Program-made: the position numbers and the translations under genes
NCBI GenBank assembly: GCA_017437345.1
Contig: JAFSBJ010000097.1
Span: forward strand, 1 to 7,285
Source: Clostridia bacterium
GTDB lineage: Bacteria; Bacillota_A; Clostridia; UMGS1810
Direction of reading: 5' to 3'
Length of the DNA stretch: 7,285 nt
In this document: positions 1 to 6,127 of the stretch, piece after piece
How the letters are laid out: each line of letters opens with the position of its first letter
Numbering within the stretch: position 1 is the first letter of the stretch
Notes under the pieces: model-generated
The model's input: only the letters and a program-made list of their open reading frames with translations
Database searches by the model: none
What the model was told of the DNA's origin: nothing

Positions 1-495
1 ATAGTATTCATCTGATTTAACAGAGGCTACAAGCTTTGGATAAGCATCGCTGAAATTTTCATCAAGATAAAGCTTCATTAAAAGCTCTATGGCATATCTT
101 ACTGTGTAGCTATGGCTTGATTTTATCCAGATGTTTATTTTATCAATAAGCATTTTGGTGTTGTTTTTAAATGCTGCGGGCACAAACATATCGCAGGTTG
201 CCCAGTTATCTATATGGGGTAGAAACCTTTCTGTTTCAGCTATGGCTATATTATAATCTTTTATTTTTTCCAGTAGTAACGCGTGGAGATTATCTTCTTC
301 AAAATATTTATGAGGAAGCTTTTTCATAAACTTCTTGGCTTCGGGCTCTCTATAGAAGCTATTGGCAAATTTTCTTAACTTGGGAACTCTTATGCCGATA
401 ACCTTTTCTTTCGGAACAGTTGGCATAAGTTTTTGGGAAAACAACTTATATTCTTTGTCTTGCATCTGGAAAAGTGTTTTTTGAATTCCGGTCAT
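1..495 (-). CDS. DNA alkylation repair protein, AlkD-like (C-terminus beyond window)
   Basis: The reading frame is open for 165 codons from an ATG at 495 to the window edge, so the C-terminal part is missing. The start is set by a GGAGG at 501-505, five bases upstream. The protein fits the AlkD/COG4912 family of HEAT-like-repeat DNA glycosylases, which remove positively charged alkylated bases such as N3- or N7-alkylpurines. Visible family features are the IGIRVPKLRKFA segment (residues 34-45), LPHKYFEEDNLHALL (61-75), IDNWATCDMF (95-104) and YTVRYAIELLM (130-140). Trp98 and Asp102 have the W-x3-D spacing of the AlkD active-site Trp/Asp pair, and Arg133 is the likely partner of its conserved Arg. 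Family members are usually about 220-240 residues, so roughly a quarter to a third is off-window. It is divergent from the ferritin-like gene across a 51-bp gap. Family call is firm; substrate range is inferred. Confidence 0.88.
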   Translation of the reverse strand, partial: MTGIQKTLFQMQDKEYKLFSQKLMPTVPKEKVIGIRVPKLRKFANSFYREPEAKKFMKKLPHKYFEEDNLHALLLEKIKDYNIAIAETERFLPHIDNWATCDMFVPAAFKNNTKMLIDKINIWIKSSHSYTVRYAIELLMKLYLDENFSDAYPKLVASVKSDEYY

Positions 496-511
496 ATTTA
501 CCTCCAAAATG

Positions 512-522
512 GATATAATATC
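512..522. promoter_or_regulatory. Candidate overlapping -10 region between divergent genes
   Basis: The 51-bp gap between the AlkD-like gene and the ferritin-like gene holds the palindrome GATAT-A-ATATC. On the + strand it contains a perfect TATAAT (514-519), on the - strand TATTAT (520-515). No good -35 box is visible at 16-18 bp on either side, so the promoter call is tentative. The short gap means promoters for both genes must lie here or overlap the opposing coding regions. Confidence 0.35.
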
Positions 523-546
523 AAAAAAACTACAGGAGTGATTTAT

Positions 547-981
547 ATGGTCAACAATGACACAATTGAGCTTTTGAAGGAATGTAATGCAGGGGTTAAG
601 ATGGGTGTCAGCGCTATTGAAGAGGTTATTGACAAAACAGATGACAGCAATTTTAAAAAGCTACTGGCCGACAGCCTTGATGAACACAAAAGGCTTGGTG
701 ACGAAACCCACAAGCTTTTGGATTCATATAACGACAGCGACAAAGAACCTAATATTATGGCAAAGGGAATGTCGTGGCTTAAAACAAATATGATGATGTC
801 GGTAAACCACTGCGATGAAACAGTTGCCGATTTAATCACAGACGGTTGCAATATGGGTGTTAAATCCCTTTGCAAATACCTAAACAAATATGCTGCAGCC
901 GACGAAAAATCAAAGGATATTGCTAAAAAGCTTATAAGCATGGAATCACAGCTTGCAATTGATATGAGAAGCTATCTATAA
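547..981 (+). CDS. Small helical protein, probable ferritin-like four-helix bundle (DUF2383-like)
   Basis: This 144-residue acidic protein is predicted to be all helical, with no signal peptide or membrane segment. I start it at ATG 547 because AGGAGTG at 534-540 lies directly upstream. A longer in-frame start at 433 would run through the opposing gene's start and lacks a ribosome binding site. Four amphipathic helices can be drawn at about residues 3-29, 33-60, 67-101 and 103-143. Acidic and histidine residues that could line a metal site are Glu25/Glu26, Glu46-His47, His88-x-Asp-Glu91, and Glu133. This resembles ferritin-like or DUF2383 bundles found in Clostridia, but I cannot confirm a canonical ExxH pair: the visible order is E-H adjacent and H-x-D-E. 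The third helix begins with a methionine-rich stretch (Met71, Met75, Met82-84). A role in metal binding or stress is a guess from fold resemblance only. Confidence 0.6.
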   Translation: MVNNDTIELLKECNAGVKMGVSAIEEVIDKTDDSNFKKLLADSLDEHKRLGDETHKLLDSYNDSDKEPNIMAKGMSWLKTNMMMSVNHCDETVADLITDGCNMGVKSLCKYLNKYAAADEKSKDIAKKLISMESQLAIDMRSYL

Positions 982-1011
982 TAAATCATTTTTTCTGATT
1001 CCTAAAAAACA

Positions 1012-1045
1012 GGACTGTAAAAAAACAATTGTTTTTTTACAGTCC
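1012..1045 (-). terminator. Perfect palindromic hairpin, rnpB terminator (copy 1 of a repeated hairpin)
   Basis: A 34-bp perfect inverted repeat has arms starting GGACTGT, then A7, with a CAATTG centre and the mirror-image T7-ACAGTCC. Reading leftward it is followed by TGTTTTTT, a good U-tract, so it suits the 3' end of rnpB about 13 bases away. Reading rightward the tail is only CTATTCTTT, so it is a poorer terminator for the ferritin-like gene but probably still stops transcription. A copy differing at two of 34 positions lies at 2657-2690. Confidence 0.75.
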
Positions 1046-1057
1046 CTATTCTTTAAA

Positions 1058-1394
1058 TAAAGCAAATCTATAAGCCGGGTTCTGTATTTGACAACTATCT
1101 ATCTAGGATATACATTTCTGCATACCTCAAGCCACCCACAGACAGCCGAGCAAGCTATAGTCTAATGTGGGTGTTGCATCAGATGGGGTTTACACGCCAA
1201 TTCGATCTCCCGAATCGCGGTGAGCTCTTACCTCGCCTTTTCATCCTTACCGATATACTTTCGGCGGTTTTTTTCTGTTGCACTTTCCTTAGAGTTTCCT
1301 CCACCGGGAGTTACCCGGCACCCTGCTCTGTGATGCCCGGACTTTCCTCATTCAGAGCCTTACGGCTTCTGCCCGCAGTTGTCTGATTTGCTTC
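1058..1394 (-). ncRNA. rnpB: RNase P RNA, bacterial class A
   Basis: This is the catalytic RNA of ribonuclease P, which cleaves the 5' leader from precursor tRNAs. On the - strand the conserved cores appear in order: GAGGAAAGTCC with GGGC (1349-1336), the CAGGGTGCCGGGTAAC-type P3/P4 region typical of class A, GTGCAACAGA followed by AAACCGCC, GGTAAGAGCTCACC (1232-1219), AAACCCC, and the 3' ACAGAACCCGGCTTATAG (1085-1068). The ends pair as helix P1: AAGCAAATC (1393-1385) with GATTTGCTT (1068-1060). These P1 arms and the promoter's expected start set the limits to within a few bases. Total length near 337 nt fits class A; the sequence is not the Bacillus-type class B. It is transcribed from its own promoter and terminated by the hairpin at 1012-1045. 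Confidence 0.97.
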
Positions 1395-1399
1395 GATTA

Positions 1400-1428
1400 A
1401 TTATAGCATCTTTTTTTTTTTGAGTCAA
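1400..1428 (-). promoter_or_regulatory. sigma-A promoter of rnpB
   Basis: On the - strand there is TTGACT (1428-1423), a 17-bp spacer, then a perfect TATAAT (1405-1400). The predicted start falls at about 1394, exactly where the P1 helix of RNase P RNA begins. The spacer contains an uninterrupted run of eleven A residues (1421-1411 on the - strand), which is unusual between promoter boxes. Confidence 0.9.
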
Positions 1429-1450
1429 TCACTTTTTATATACATAGATT

Positions 1451-1470
1451 TCACCTATCATAGCAGGTGA
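1451..1470 (+). terminator. Small hairpin with T-rich tail on + strand (possible terminator)
   Basis: TCACCT (1451-1456) pairs with AGGTGA (1465-1470) around an 8-nt loop, followed on the + strand by GTTTTTAT. It lies in the 126-bp gap between the phosphatase stop codon and rnpB, both of which are leftward, so the T-tract is on the wrong strand for either. It could stop antisense transcription or be a repeat remnant. The 6-bp stem is weak. Confidence 0.3.
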
Positions 1471-1520
1471 GTTTTTATATTTAGGTTTATGCTGAGAAGA
1501 GACTGCTGTTTATAAAACCT

Positions 1521-1985
1521 TTATTTTTCGCCCTTTCCCATTGTTATTTTCAAAATGCCTTCGCAGGCTTCGTATATATCGCGATAGGTTATATCAAAAT
1601 CTCTTGTGTACCACGGATCTGCCACATCGCCGCCGCGGGAGGTAAAGTCCATCATTTTTCTTATTTTGTTTTCAGGGTCGGAGCCAAATATCCTGTGCAT
1701 ATTGCGGATATTGGCACTATCCATACCGATGAACATATCATATTTTTCATAGTCACTCTTTTTTAGCTGAACAGAATATTTGCCGCCGGCATCTATTCCC
1801 TTTTCATTTAAAAGCTTTCTCACAGGCGGATAAACAGAGTTTCCAAGTTCATCACAGCTTGTGGCTGATGAGGATATTTGAAACTGCTTTGAAAATCCCG
1901 TTTTATTAACCATATCTTTTAAAACAAATTCTGCCATTGGTGAGCGGCAGATGTTGCCGTGGCAGACAAACATAATTTTTTTCAT
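1521..1985 (-). CDS. Low-molecular-weight protein tyrosine phosphatase
   Basis: This 154-residue cytoplasmic protein has the LMW-PTP signature near the N-terminus: CHGNICRS, with nucleophile Cys8, the phosphate-loop CX5R ending at Arg14, and Ser15. Asp123 in DPWYTRDFD (123-131) is the expected general acid and Trp125-Tyr126 the usual aromatic pair. Length matches the family, which runs about 140-160 residues. The enzyme hydrolyses phosphotyrosine through a cysteinyl-phosphate intermediate; in bacteria such enzymes often act on tyrosine kinases or exopolysaccharide machinery, or on phosphoarginine in some Firmicutes. No kinase or polysaccharide gene is visible here, so the substrate is unknown. 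The ATG at 1985 is preceded by GAGG (1997-1994) at an 8-nt spacing. It is divergent from the YgjV-family gene and sits upstream of rnpB in the same direction; no clear terminator separates it from rnpB. Confidence 0.94.
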   Translation of the reverse strand: MKKIMFVCHGNICRSPMAEFVLKDMVNKTGFSKQFQISSSATSCDELGNSVYPPVRKLLNEKGIDAGGKYSVQLKKSDYEKYDMFIGMDSANIRNMHRIFGSDPENKIRKMMDFTSRGGDVADPWYTRDFDITYRDIYEACEGILKITMGKGEK

Positions 1986-2062
1986 TGGTATAGCCTCGCT
2001 TTTTATTTTTATATTACATATTACAGAAAATCTGCGAAATAAATTCTGAAGATTTTCATAGC

Positions 2063-2091
2063 TTGCAATCTAAATTGATTTAGTGTATAAT
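2063..2091 (+). promoter_or_regulatory. sigma-A promoter of the YgjV-family gene with a palindrome in its spacer
   Basis: TTGCAA (2063-2068), a 17-bp spacer and a perfect TATAAT (2086-2091) lie 32 bp before the start codon. The spacer holds a perfect inverted repeat, CTAAAT-TG-ATTTAG (2070-2083), placed where a bound repressor would block RNA polymerase. Promoter call is good; operator is only a candidate. Confidence 0.75.
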
Positions 2092-2108
2092 GTAATTATT
2101 TACAATAC

Positions 2109-2119
2109 AAAGGAGGTGA
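2109..2119 (+). promoter_or_regulatory. Very strong ribosome binding site
   Basis: AAAGGAGGTGA is complementary to the 16S rRNA 3' end over its whole length and sits four bases before ATG 2124 (five to seven counted from the GGAGG core). It fixes the start of the downstream gene and predicts efficient translation. Confidence 0.85.
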
Positions 2120-2123
2120 CACT

Positions 2124-2645
2124 ATGGATTTTTTCTCATATATAGCTTCGTTTATGGCTACGGTGCTTGGATTATGTGAGCCCTTTGGCAAAAAGATGCA
2201 GACAATTCTTATTTTTAATTTTGCAGGGAATTTCCTTGTTGGGCTAAGCTACTTTCTGGTTAAAGGATACAGCGGTGCGGCTATTTGCTGTGTGGCTTGT
2301 GTTCAGGTTGTTATAAACTATATATTTGACAGAAAAAAACTAAGGGTTCCTAAATGGCTTATTCTAATATATGCAATAGCCTTTGCCGCGGTAAATCTTA
2401 TGACATTCAGCAGATGGTATGATATTTTATCCCTTACTGCAGCAATGCTTTTTGTTGTTAGTGTGGCACAGAGTGACGCCCGATACTACAGGATTTTATA
2501 CTGGCTCAATTCATCAATTTGGATTTTTTATGATTTTCTGAGCGGTGCCTACGGAAATCTTTTGACACACATTATTCTCTTTGCGGCAACTCTCATTGCT
2601 ATTATAATAAGAGATACAGAAAAAGTAAAGAAGAATAAAGATTAA
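2124..2645 (+). CDS. YgjV-family inner-membrane protein
   Basis: This 173-residue protein is mostly hydrophobic, with about five to six membrane-spanning stretches at roughly residues 5-20, 26-45, 49-68, 77-95, 101-116, 124-140 and 145-163; some are short, so the count is uncertain. The C-terminal half, with DARYYRILYWLNSSIWIFYDF then a SGAYGN turn (117-145), matches the shape of E. coli YgjV around its RCVMWFSTCCWVIHNF-WAGSIGG segment, which supports the Imp-YgjV family. The short basic tail EKVKKNKD is likely cytoplasmic. The molecular function of the family is not established. It has its own near-consensus promoter and very strong ribosome binding site, and is convergent with the amidohydrolase gene across a bidirectional terminator, so it is probably monocistronic. 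Confidence 0.82.
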   Translation: MDFFSYIASFMATVLGLCEPFGKKMQTILIFNFAGNFLVGLSYFLVKGYSGAAICCVACVQVVINYIFDRKKLRVPKWLILIYAIAFAAVNLMTFSRWYDILSLTAAMLFVVSVAQSDARYYRILYWLNSSIWIFYDFLSGAYGNLLTHIILFAATLIAIIIRDTEKVKKNKD

Positions 2646-2655
2646 TTTTGAAAAA

Positions 2656-2691
2656 GGGATTGTAAAAAAACAATAGTTTTTTTACAGTCCC
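2656..2691. terminator. Bidirectional terminator (copy 2 of the repeated hairpin)
   Basis: GGGATTGT-A7 pairs with T7-ACAGTCCC, with one G-U pair, closed by a CAATAG loop. AAAA precedes and TTTT follows, so both strands have a U-tract after the stem. It sits between the convergent YgjV-family and amidohydrolase genes, 10 and 19 bases from their stop codons, and would terminate both. The 34-bp core matches the hairpin at 1012-1045 at 32 positions. Confidence 0.85.
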
Positions 2692-2710
2692 TTTTGAAAT
2701 ATACACGTAA

Positions 2711-3493
2711 TTACAGGTTTAAAAGTCTTTTTGCATTAAGTGATAATACTTTTTCTTTTTCGCTATCGCTTATAAGATTGTCCATAAGCACACCACCGAT
2801 ATACATTCCTGGATGGCAGGTTGGAAAATCGGAGCCAAAGAGGATGCGGTCAACACCAAAATTATCAATGACTTTACGAAGCATACCATAGCGGAACATT
2901 CCGTAGCCGGAAAGGTCGAGATAATAGTTGTCGCTCATTTTTGCTCGTTCTATATGACGGAGACAGTCTGTTTTTTCGCCGGGGTGTGCCGCAACAAAGA
3001 TAACATCCTTATGATTTTGCACCATTTTGTCCATTTCATCATTATCACGGGAATGAAAGCTTACTATCATATTGCATTTTCCTGCTTCATTAAGTATTTC
3101 GGAAAAAGCACTGTCGGAATAGTCGGTCCAGCCATATATATAGGGAACAAGCTCACCAATAAGATTCACGCCATTTTCTTTCATGCGGTGAATTTCGGCA
3201 ATTGACTCTTCCACATATTGAGGATGAACATGAAATCCGGGAACATAAAAATCACCGTAGATTTTTTTTAGTTCAAGAGCGGTATCGTTATTGGCTTTAA
3301 TTTTTTCCCAGACATTTGAATAACCTTCATTTGAAATTTCCACAACAGAACCACAGATTACAGAAACCCCAAGACCTTGCATAACATCGAAGGTGTTTTG
3401 CACGCTCATCTGGCTTGTGCCGGGATAATTGCAAATATTATGTTTATTTTCTATAAAAGGGTGGGTGTGGAAATCAATTATATCAAAGCTCAT
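2711..3493 (-). CDS. Amidohydrolase-superfamily metal-dependent hydrolase, TatD-like
   Basis: This 260-residue single-domain TIM-barrel protein has no signal peptide. The metal-ligand series of the superfamily is complete: His9-x-His11 (DFHTHP) on strand 1, Glu114 (IGELVPY), His147 (VSFHSRD) on strand 5, His170 (AAHPGE) on strand 6, and Asp222 (LFGSDFP) near the C-terminus. The set HxH, Glu, His, His, Asp and its spacing resemble the TatD family, with a bridging Glu in place of the carboxylated Lys of urease-like members. The sequence also resembles PF04909 amidohydrolases. Substrate cannot be told; TatD proteins include DNases and the superfamily includes lactonases and decarboxylases. The start at 3493 has AAAGGAGA (3508-3501) upstream. 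It follows the WG-repeat gene by 31 bp, so the two are probably cotranscribed, and it ends at the bidirectional hairpin. No secretion signal, unlike the WG-repeat partner. Confidence 0.83.
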   Translation of the reverse strand: MSFDIIDFHTHPFIENKHNICNYPGTSQMSVQNTFDVMQGLGVSVICGSVVEISNEGYSNVWEKIKANNDTALELKKIYGDFYVPGFHVHPQYVEESIAEIHRMKENGVNLIGELVPYIYGWTDYSDSAFSEILNEAGKCNMIVSFHSRDNDEMDKMVQNHKDVIFVAAHPGEKTDCLRHIERAKMSDNYYLDLSGYGMFRYGMLRKVIDNFGVDRILFGSDFPTCHPGMYIGGVLMDNLISDSEKEKVLSLNAKRLLNL

Positions 3494-3524
3494 TATTATT
3501 TCTCCTTTTTATTTCATAAGTTTT

Positions 3525-5474
3525 TTAGTGCTTCTTCTGATGTTTTATATTGAATTGGAACAGATATTTTCCGCTTTCGTCTATTACACCATATTTTCCG
3601 CTTGAAACAACCGTAGCAAAGCCATTTTCAAATTCGGAAATATAGTCATAGATAAAGGGCGTGATAGGTTTATTATCAAAGCCGATAAGGCCCCATTTAC
3701 TATTTTTATTGGCTGCTGCTATAACATTATAATCATAGGAAGGGTTAAAGCCTGTGTATTCAAAGGGAATAACCACATTGCCTTCATAGTCGATTATTCC
3801 ATGCATCCTCCCTTTTGAGACTATTGCCTTGCCATATCTGAATTTATCGGCATATGAATATTCGAAGGGAATTATAATATCACCTGAGTCGTTGACATAT
3901 CCATATTTTTCAATACCATTTTCTATTATGCTTACTGCAGAGAGTCCATTTTCAAAATCACCGGCACTTTTATAGATATAGCCCGACACATTTTCTCCGT
4001 TTGGCAAAAACAGCGCCCATCTGTCATCTTTTTTTAGAAATACGGAGATAGCTGTTCCTTGCTTTACATCTGAATGGATACAGTCTATAACCTCATTTCC
4101 GCTCTGGTCGATGTAGCCATAGCCATTACCATAGGCAAGAGCTATTCCATTTTTAAATTCTTCTATATAACGATAGGTCTTATCGGTGACGGGGGTGCCA
4201 TCGGTTGAAATTATGCTAAATTTTTTGTCTTTATAGGCAACTGTTACGGGGTTATCTGAAAAGGAATAGATATAATCATATTCAAAAGGAATAGCAACGG
4301 TTCCGTCGAGATTTACTGCACCATATCGGGTTCCCAACTGTGCAACAGAAACATTGAGATTTCCAAAGGGATGGATATAGTCATAGCCTGTGGGTATTAT
4401 GGTTGTTCCGCCGCAATCCACTATGCCGAATTTGCCATTATAGATAACTCTTGCTCTGCCCCTTGAATCAAATTTATCAAGTGCATCATATATGGTGGGA
4501 ATGACTGTGTTTCCGAAGCTATCAATACAGCCCCACTTACCATTGCGCACCACATAGTAGCCCTTTATCATATTGTTATCTGTGTGGATGCCTGTGCGGA
4601 TTTCATACACTTCATTATAATGAGTTTCTGAAAGACTTCCCGACACACAGTTTCTGAGATACCATCTTGACCCGGCTTTAACCATAGCAATAAGATTGCC
4701 GCTATATGCTGCATCTTCATATTTTACAGGGACAATCATTTTACCATCTATATCGCAAATCCCAACATCATCATCTATGCGAAGATAAATCTTTTCTTCT
4801 GAGATATATTCTATTTCGTTATACACAATATCTGTTAAAAATCTCCCTGATGATGAAACAAGACCACCGCGGTGGTTCACAATCACCTTGAAAAGCTCAG
4901 AATTATCATAATTAGAAATATTGTCATAATGAAATGGCAGAATGATTTCTCCTTTGGAATTAACAAGACCATATTTACCGGATTTTGATGCAACTGCAAC
5001 CCCAGCCTGATTATAGAAACCGGGCTGATACTCAGGGCAGATGATATTTACACTATGGGTGTTGTAATCATAGTCAACCTCTAGCCCGATTGCTTCACAC
5101 AGAAGCCTTAAAGGTACAAAATCTCTTGTGCCCGATTTATAGGACAGACAGGCATTTTCCATAACCTTATAGGCAAAGGAATAACGGTCACTTATACTAA
5201 TTGTACCGCTTTTGGAGTCGTAGGTAACGGAGCGGGTTGGGGTTGAAAAGGTATAGACTATTTTATTTTCATCTGTGCTTAATTTCAGATTAAATATCTC
5301 CTGAGCTTTTTCCGGAAGGATATATACGCTATTGGCATACATCGCATAAGAGCCGGAATCCAGCTGACGGACATTGTTTATGTATATTTCAGGCATAGAG
5401 GACGCAGAGCCTGCGCTCATTGCCAAAAACAAAGAAATTATTAAAATTAAAAAAATGCTTAATTTTTTCAGCAT
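3525..5474 (-). CDS. Secreted WG-repeat protein with copper-amine-oxidase-N-like domain
   Basis: A 649-residue exported protein. I start it at ATG 5474, which has GGAGG (5484-5480) five bases upstream; the longer in-frame ATG at 5513 would lie within the candidate promoter. Residues 1-25 are a signal peptide: MLKK, a hydrophobic core, then an AGSASS cleavage region. Residues 27-145 look like the copper amine oxidase N-terminal (stalk) domain, ending in the typical FVPLRLLCEAIGLEVDY with a following strand; in Clostridia this domain is common on surface proteins and implies no oxidase activity. From about 163 to 649 there are some 14 WG-type beta repeats of about 32-38 residues, consensus GKYGLIDxxGxxxIPxxYDYI. 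Repeats 1, 5-7 and 11-14 are the clearest; 2-4 and 8-10 are degenerate. No LPXTG, SLH or other anchor is visible. Likely a binding or adhesion scaffold; ligand unknown. Confidence 0.9.
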   Translation of the reverse strand: MLKKLSIFLILIISLFLAMSAGSASSMPEIYINNVRQLDSGSYAMYANSVYILPEKAQEIFNLKLSTDENKIVYTFSTPTRSVTYDSKSGTISISDRYSFAYKVMENACLSYKSGTRDFVPLRLLCEAIGLEVDYDYNTHSVNIICPEYQPGFYNQAGVAVASKSGKYGLVNSKGEIILPFHYDNISNYDNSELFKVIVNHRGGLVSSSGRFLTDIVYNEIEYISEEKIYLRIDDDVGICDIDGKMIVPVKYEDAAYSGNLIAMVKAGSRWYLRNCVSGSLSETHYNEVYEIRTGIHTDNNMIKGYYVVRNGKWGCIDSFGNTVIPTIYDALDKFDSRGRARVIYNGKFGIVDCGGTTIIPTGYDYIHPFGNLNVSVAQLGTRYGAVNLDGTVAIPFEYDYIYSFSDNPVTVAYKDKKFSIISTDGTPVTDKTYRYIEEFKNGIALAYGNGYGYIDQSGNEVIDCIHSDVKQGTAISVFLKKDDRWALFLPNGENVSGYIYKSAGDFENGLSAVSIIENGIEKYGYVNDSGDIIIPFEYSYADKFRYGKAIVSKGRMHGIIDYEGNVVIPFEYTGFNPSYDYNVIAAANKNSKWGLIGFDNKPITPFIYDYISEFENGFATVVSSGKYGVIDESGKYLFQFNIKHQKKH

Positions 5475-5491
5475 GACGACCTCCGGGTAGA

Positions 5492-5533
5492 ATAATATAT
5501 TATATATTATCACGCCCGAGATTATATTTTCAA
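5492..5533 (-). promoter_or_regulatory. Candidate promoter of the WG-repeat gene with a palindrome over its -10
   Basis: On the - strand TTGAAA (5533-5528) is followed after 18 bp by TAATAT (5509-5504), predicting a start near 5498 and a leader of roughly 25 nt. Overlapping the -10 and start is a perfect 9-bp-arm inverted repeat, ATAATATAT / ATATATTAT around one base (5492-5510). It may be an operator or simple AT richness. A promoter here would make the WG-repeat and amidohydrolase genes a unit separable from the peptidoglycan-binding genes; I saw no terminator between them. Confidence 0.5.
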
Positions 5534-5561
5534 CAGATGATAAGCTTATGTAATATAATTT

Positions 5562-6113
5562 TTAATTTACTGTAATATTAGAAGAACTTGATACTCTATC
5601 TGTTGAGATATAGGTTTCATATATGACTGAAAGATAGTCCCAGAAGAGTTTTGTTATATTTCCGTCGGGATTAAGGCCTGATGCATACTGAATAGCTTTT
5701 ACGCTCTCTATTGTTGGCTGATCAGCTATGCCGGAAAGTGATGGAGGCGGAATATTTGAAAACCTTTGAGATAGAGAATAGAGCATAGTCTGAATGACAT
5801 ATATCGTTGGGGTATAGGAATTATTATCAGTTCTTAGCCCTGCTTCAGGAAATATTCTCACCCAATTTGGCGGTGCATTGTCGGTTTCGATTTCTCTATA
5901 TACTCTTACTATGGCATCCCAGGTGCTGTTGTCGGTTATTCCTGTTTCATTTAGCGAAAACCTATTTTGAAAAGCCTGCACAGCTTCTTTAGTGGAATTG
6001 CCATACACTCCATCGGGAATTACACTTGGAATTTCAGAATAGACTCCTGATATTACTCTTAAAAAAACCTGCAGATTTCGTATGGGAGAATCAAAGTTTA
6101 AATACTCCGTCAT
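5562..6113 (-). CDS. Two-module peptidoglycan-binding protein
   Basis: A 183-residue protein consisting of two PG_binding_1 (PF01471)-type modules and nothing else. Module 1 (about 8-75) is clear: IRNLQVFLRVISG, then PDGVYGNSTKEAVQAFQNRF and ITDNSTWDAIVRVY. Module 2 (about 86-168) is more divergent: YVIQTMLYSLSQRF, GIADQPTIESVKAIQYASGL, then FWDYLSVIY. A short Ser/Asn-rich tail ends the protein. There is no signal peptide and no catalytic domain, so it may be a mother-cell or spore-envelope protein, or a partner that targets another enzyme to the wall; this is inference. The ATG at 6113 is preceded by AAAAGGAG at 6128-6121, which overlaps the last base of the upstream gene's TAA. Only 14 bp separate the genes, so translation is probably coupled. 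The modules resemble those at the end of the upstream gene. Confidence 0.88.
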   Translation of the reverse strand: MTEYLNFDSPIRNLQVFLRVISGVYSEIPSVIPDGVYGNSTKEAVQAFQNRFSLNETGITDNSTWDAIVRVYREIETDNAPPNWVRIFPEAGLRTDNNSYTPTIYVIQTMLYSLSQRFSNIPPPSLSGIADQPTIESVKAIQYASGLNPDGNITKLFWDYLSVIYETYISTDRVSSSSNITVN

Positions 6114-6127
6114 AAAAACACTCCTTT

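Noticed and set aside
433..546. N-terminal extension of the ferritin-like protein from an upstream ATG at 433
   Set aside because: The extension overlaps the start of the divergent AlkD-like gene and lacks a ribosome binding site, while ATG 547 has AGGAG at the right distance.
587..793. 68-codon + strand frame inside the ferritin-like gene
   Set aside because: It is a frame-shifted shadow of the real gene with no start signal of its own.
543..941. Open frame of 132 codons on the - strand opposite the ferritin-like gene
   Set aside because: It is antisense to a well-supported gene and its translation is a low-complexity Ser/Leu-rich shadow without a ribosome binding site or family resemblance.
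1165..1386. 73-codon + strand open frame
   Set aside because: It lies wholly inside the antisense of RNase P RNA, whose conserved cores explain the sequence.
1012..2691. The two similar hairpins as CRISPR repeats or transposon ends
   Set aside because: There are only two copies, 1.6 kb apart, each self-palindromic and placed at gene ends; no cas genes, no transposase and no target-site duplication are visible.
2813..3205. 130-codon + strand open frame opposite the amidohydrolase
   Set aside because: The opposite strand carries a complete metal-ligand series in a full-length family protein; this frame has no ribosome binding site and no recognisable domain.
5475..5513. N-terminal extension of the WG-repeat protein from an ATG at 5513
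   Set aside because: It would start within the candidate promoter and put 13 residues before a normal signal peptide; the ATG at 5474 has a GGAGG five bases upstream.
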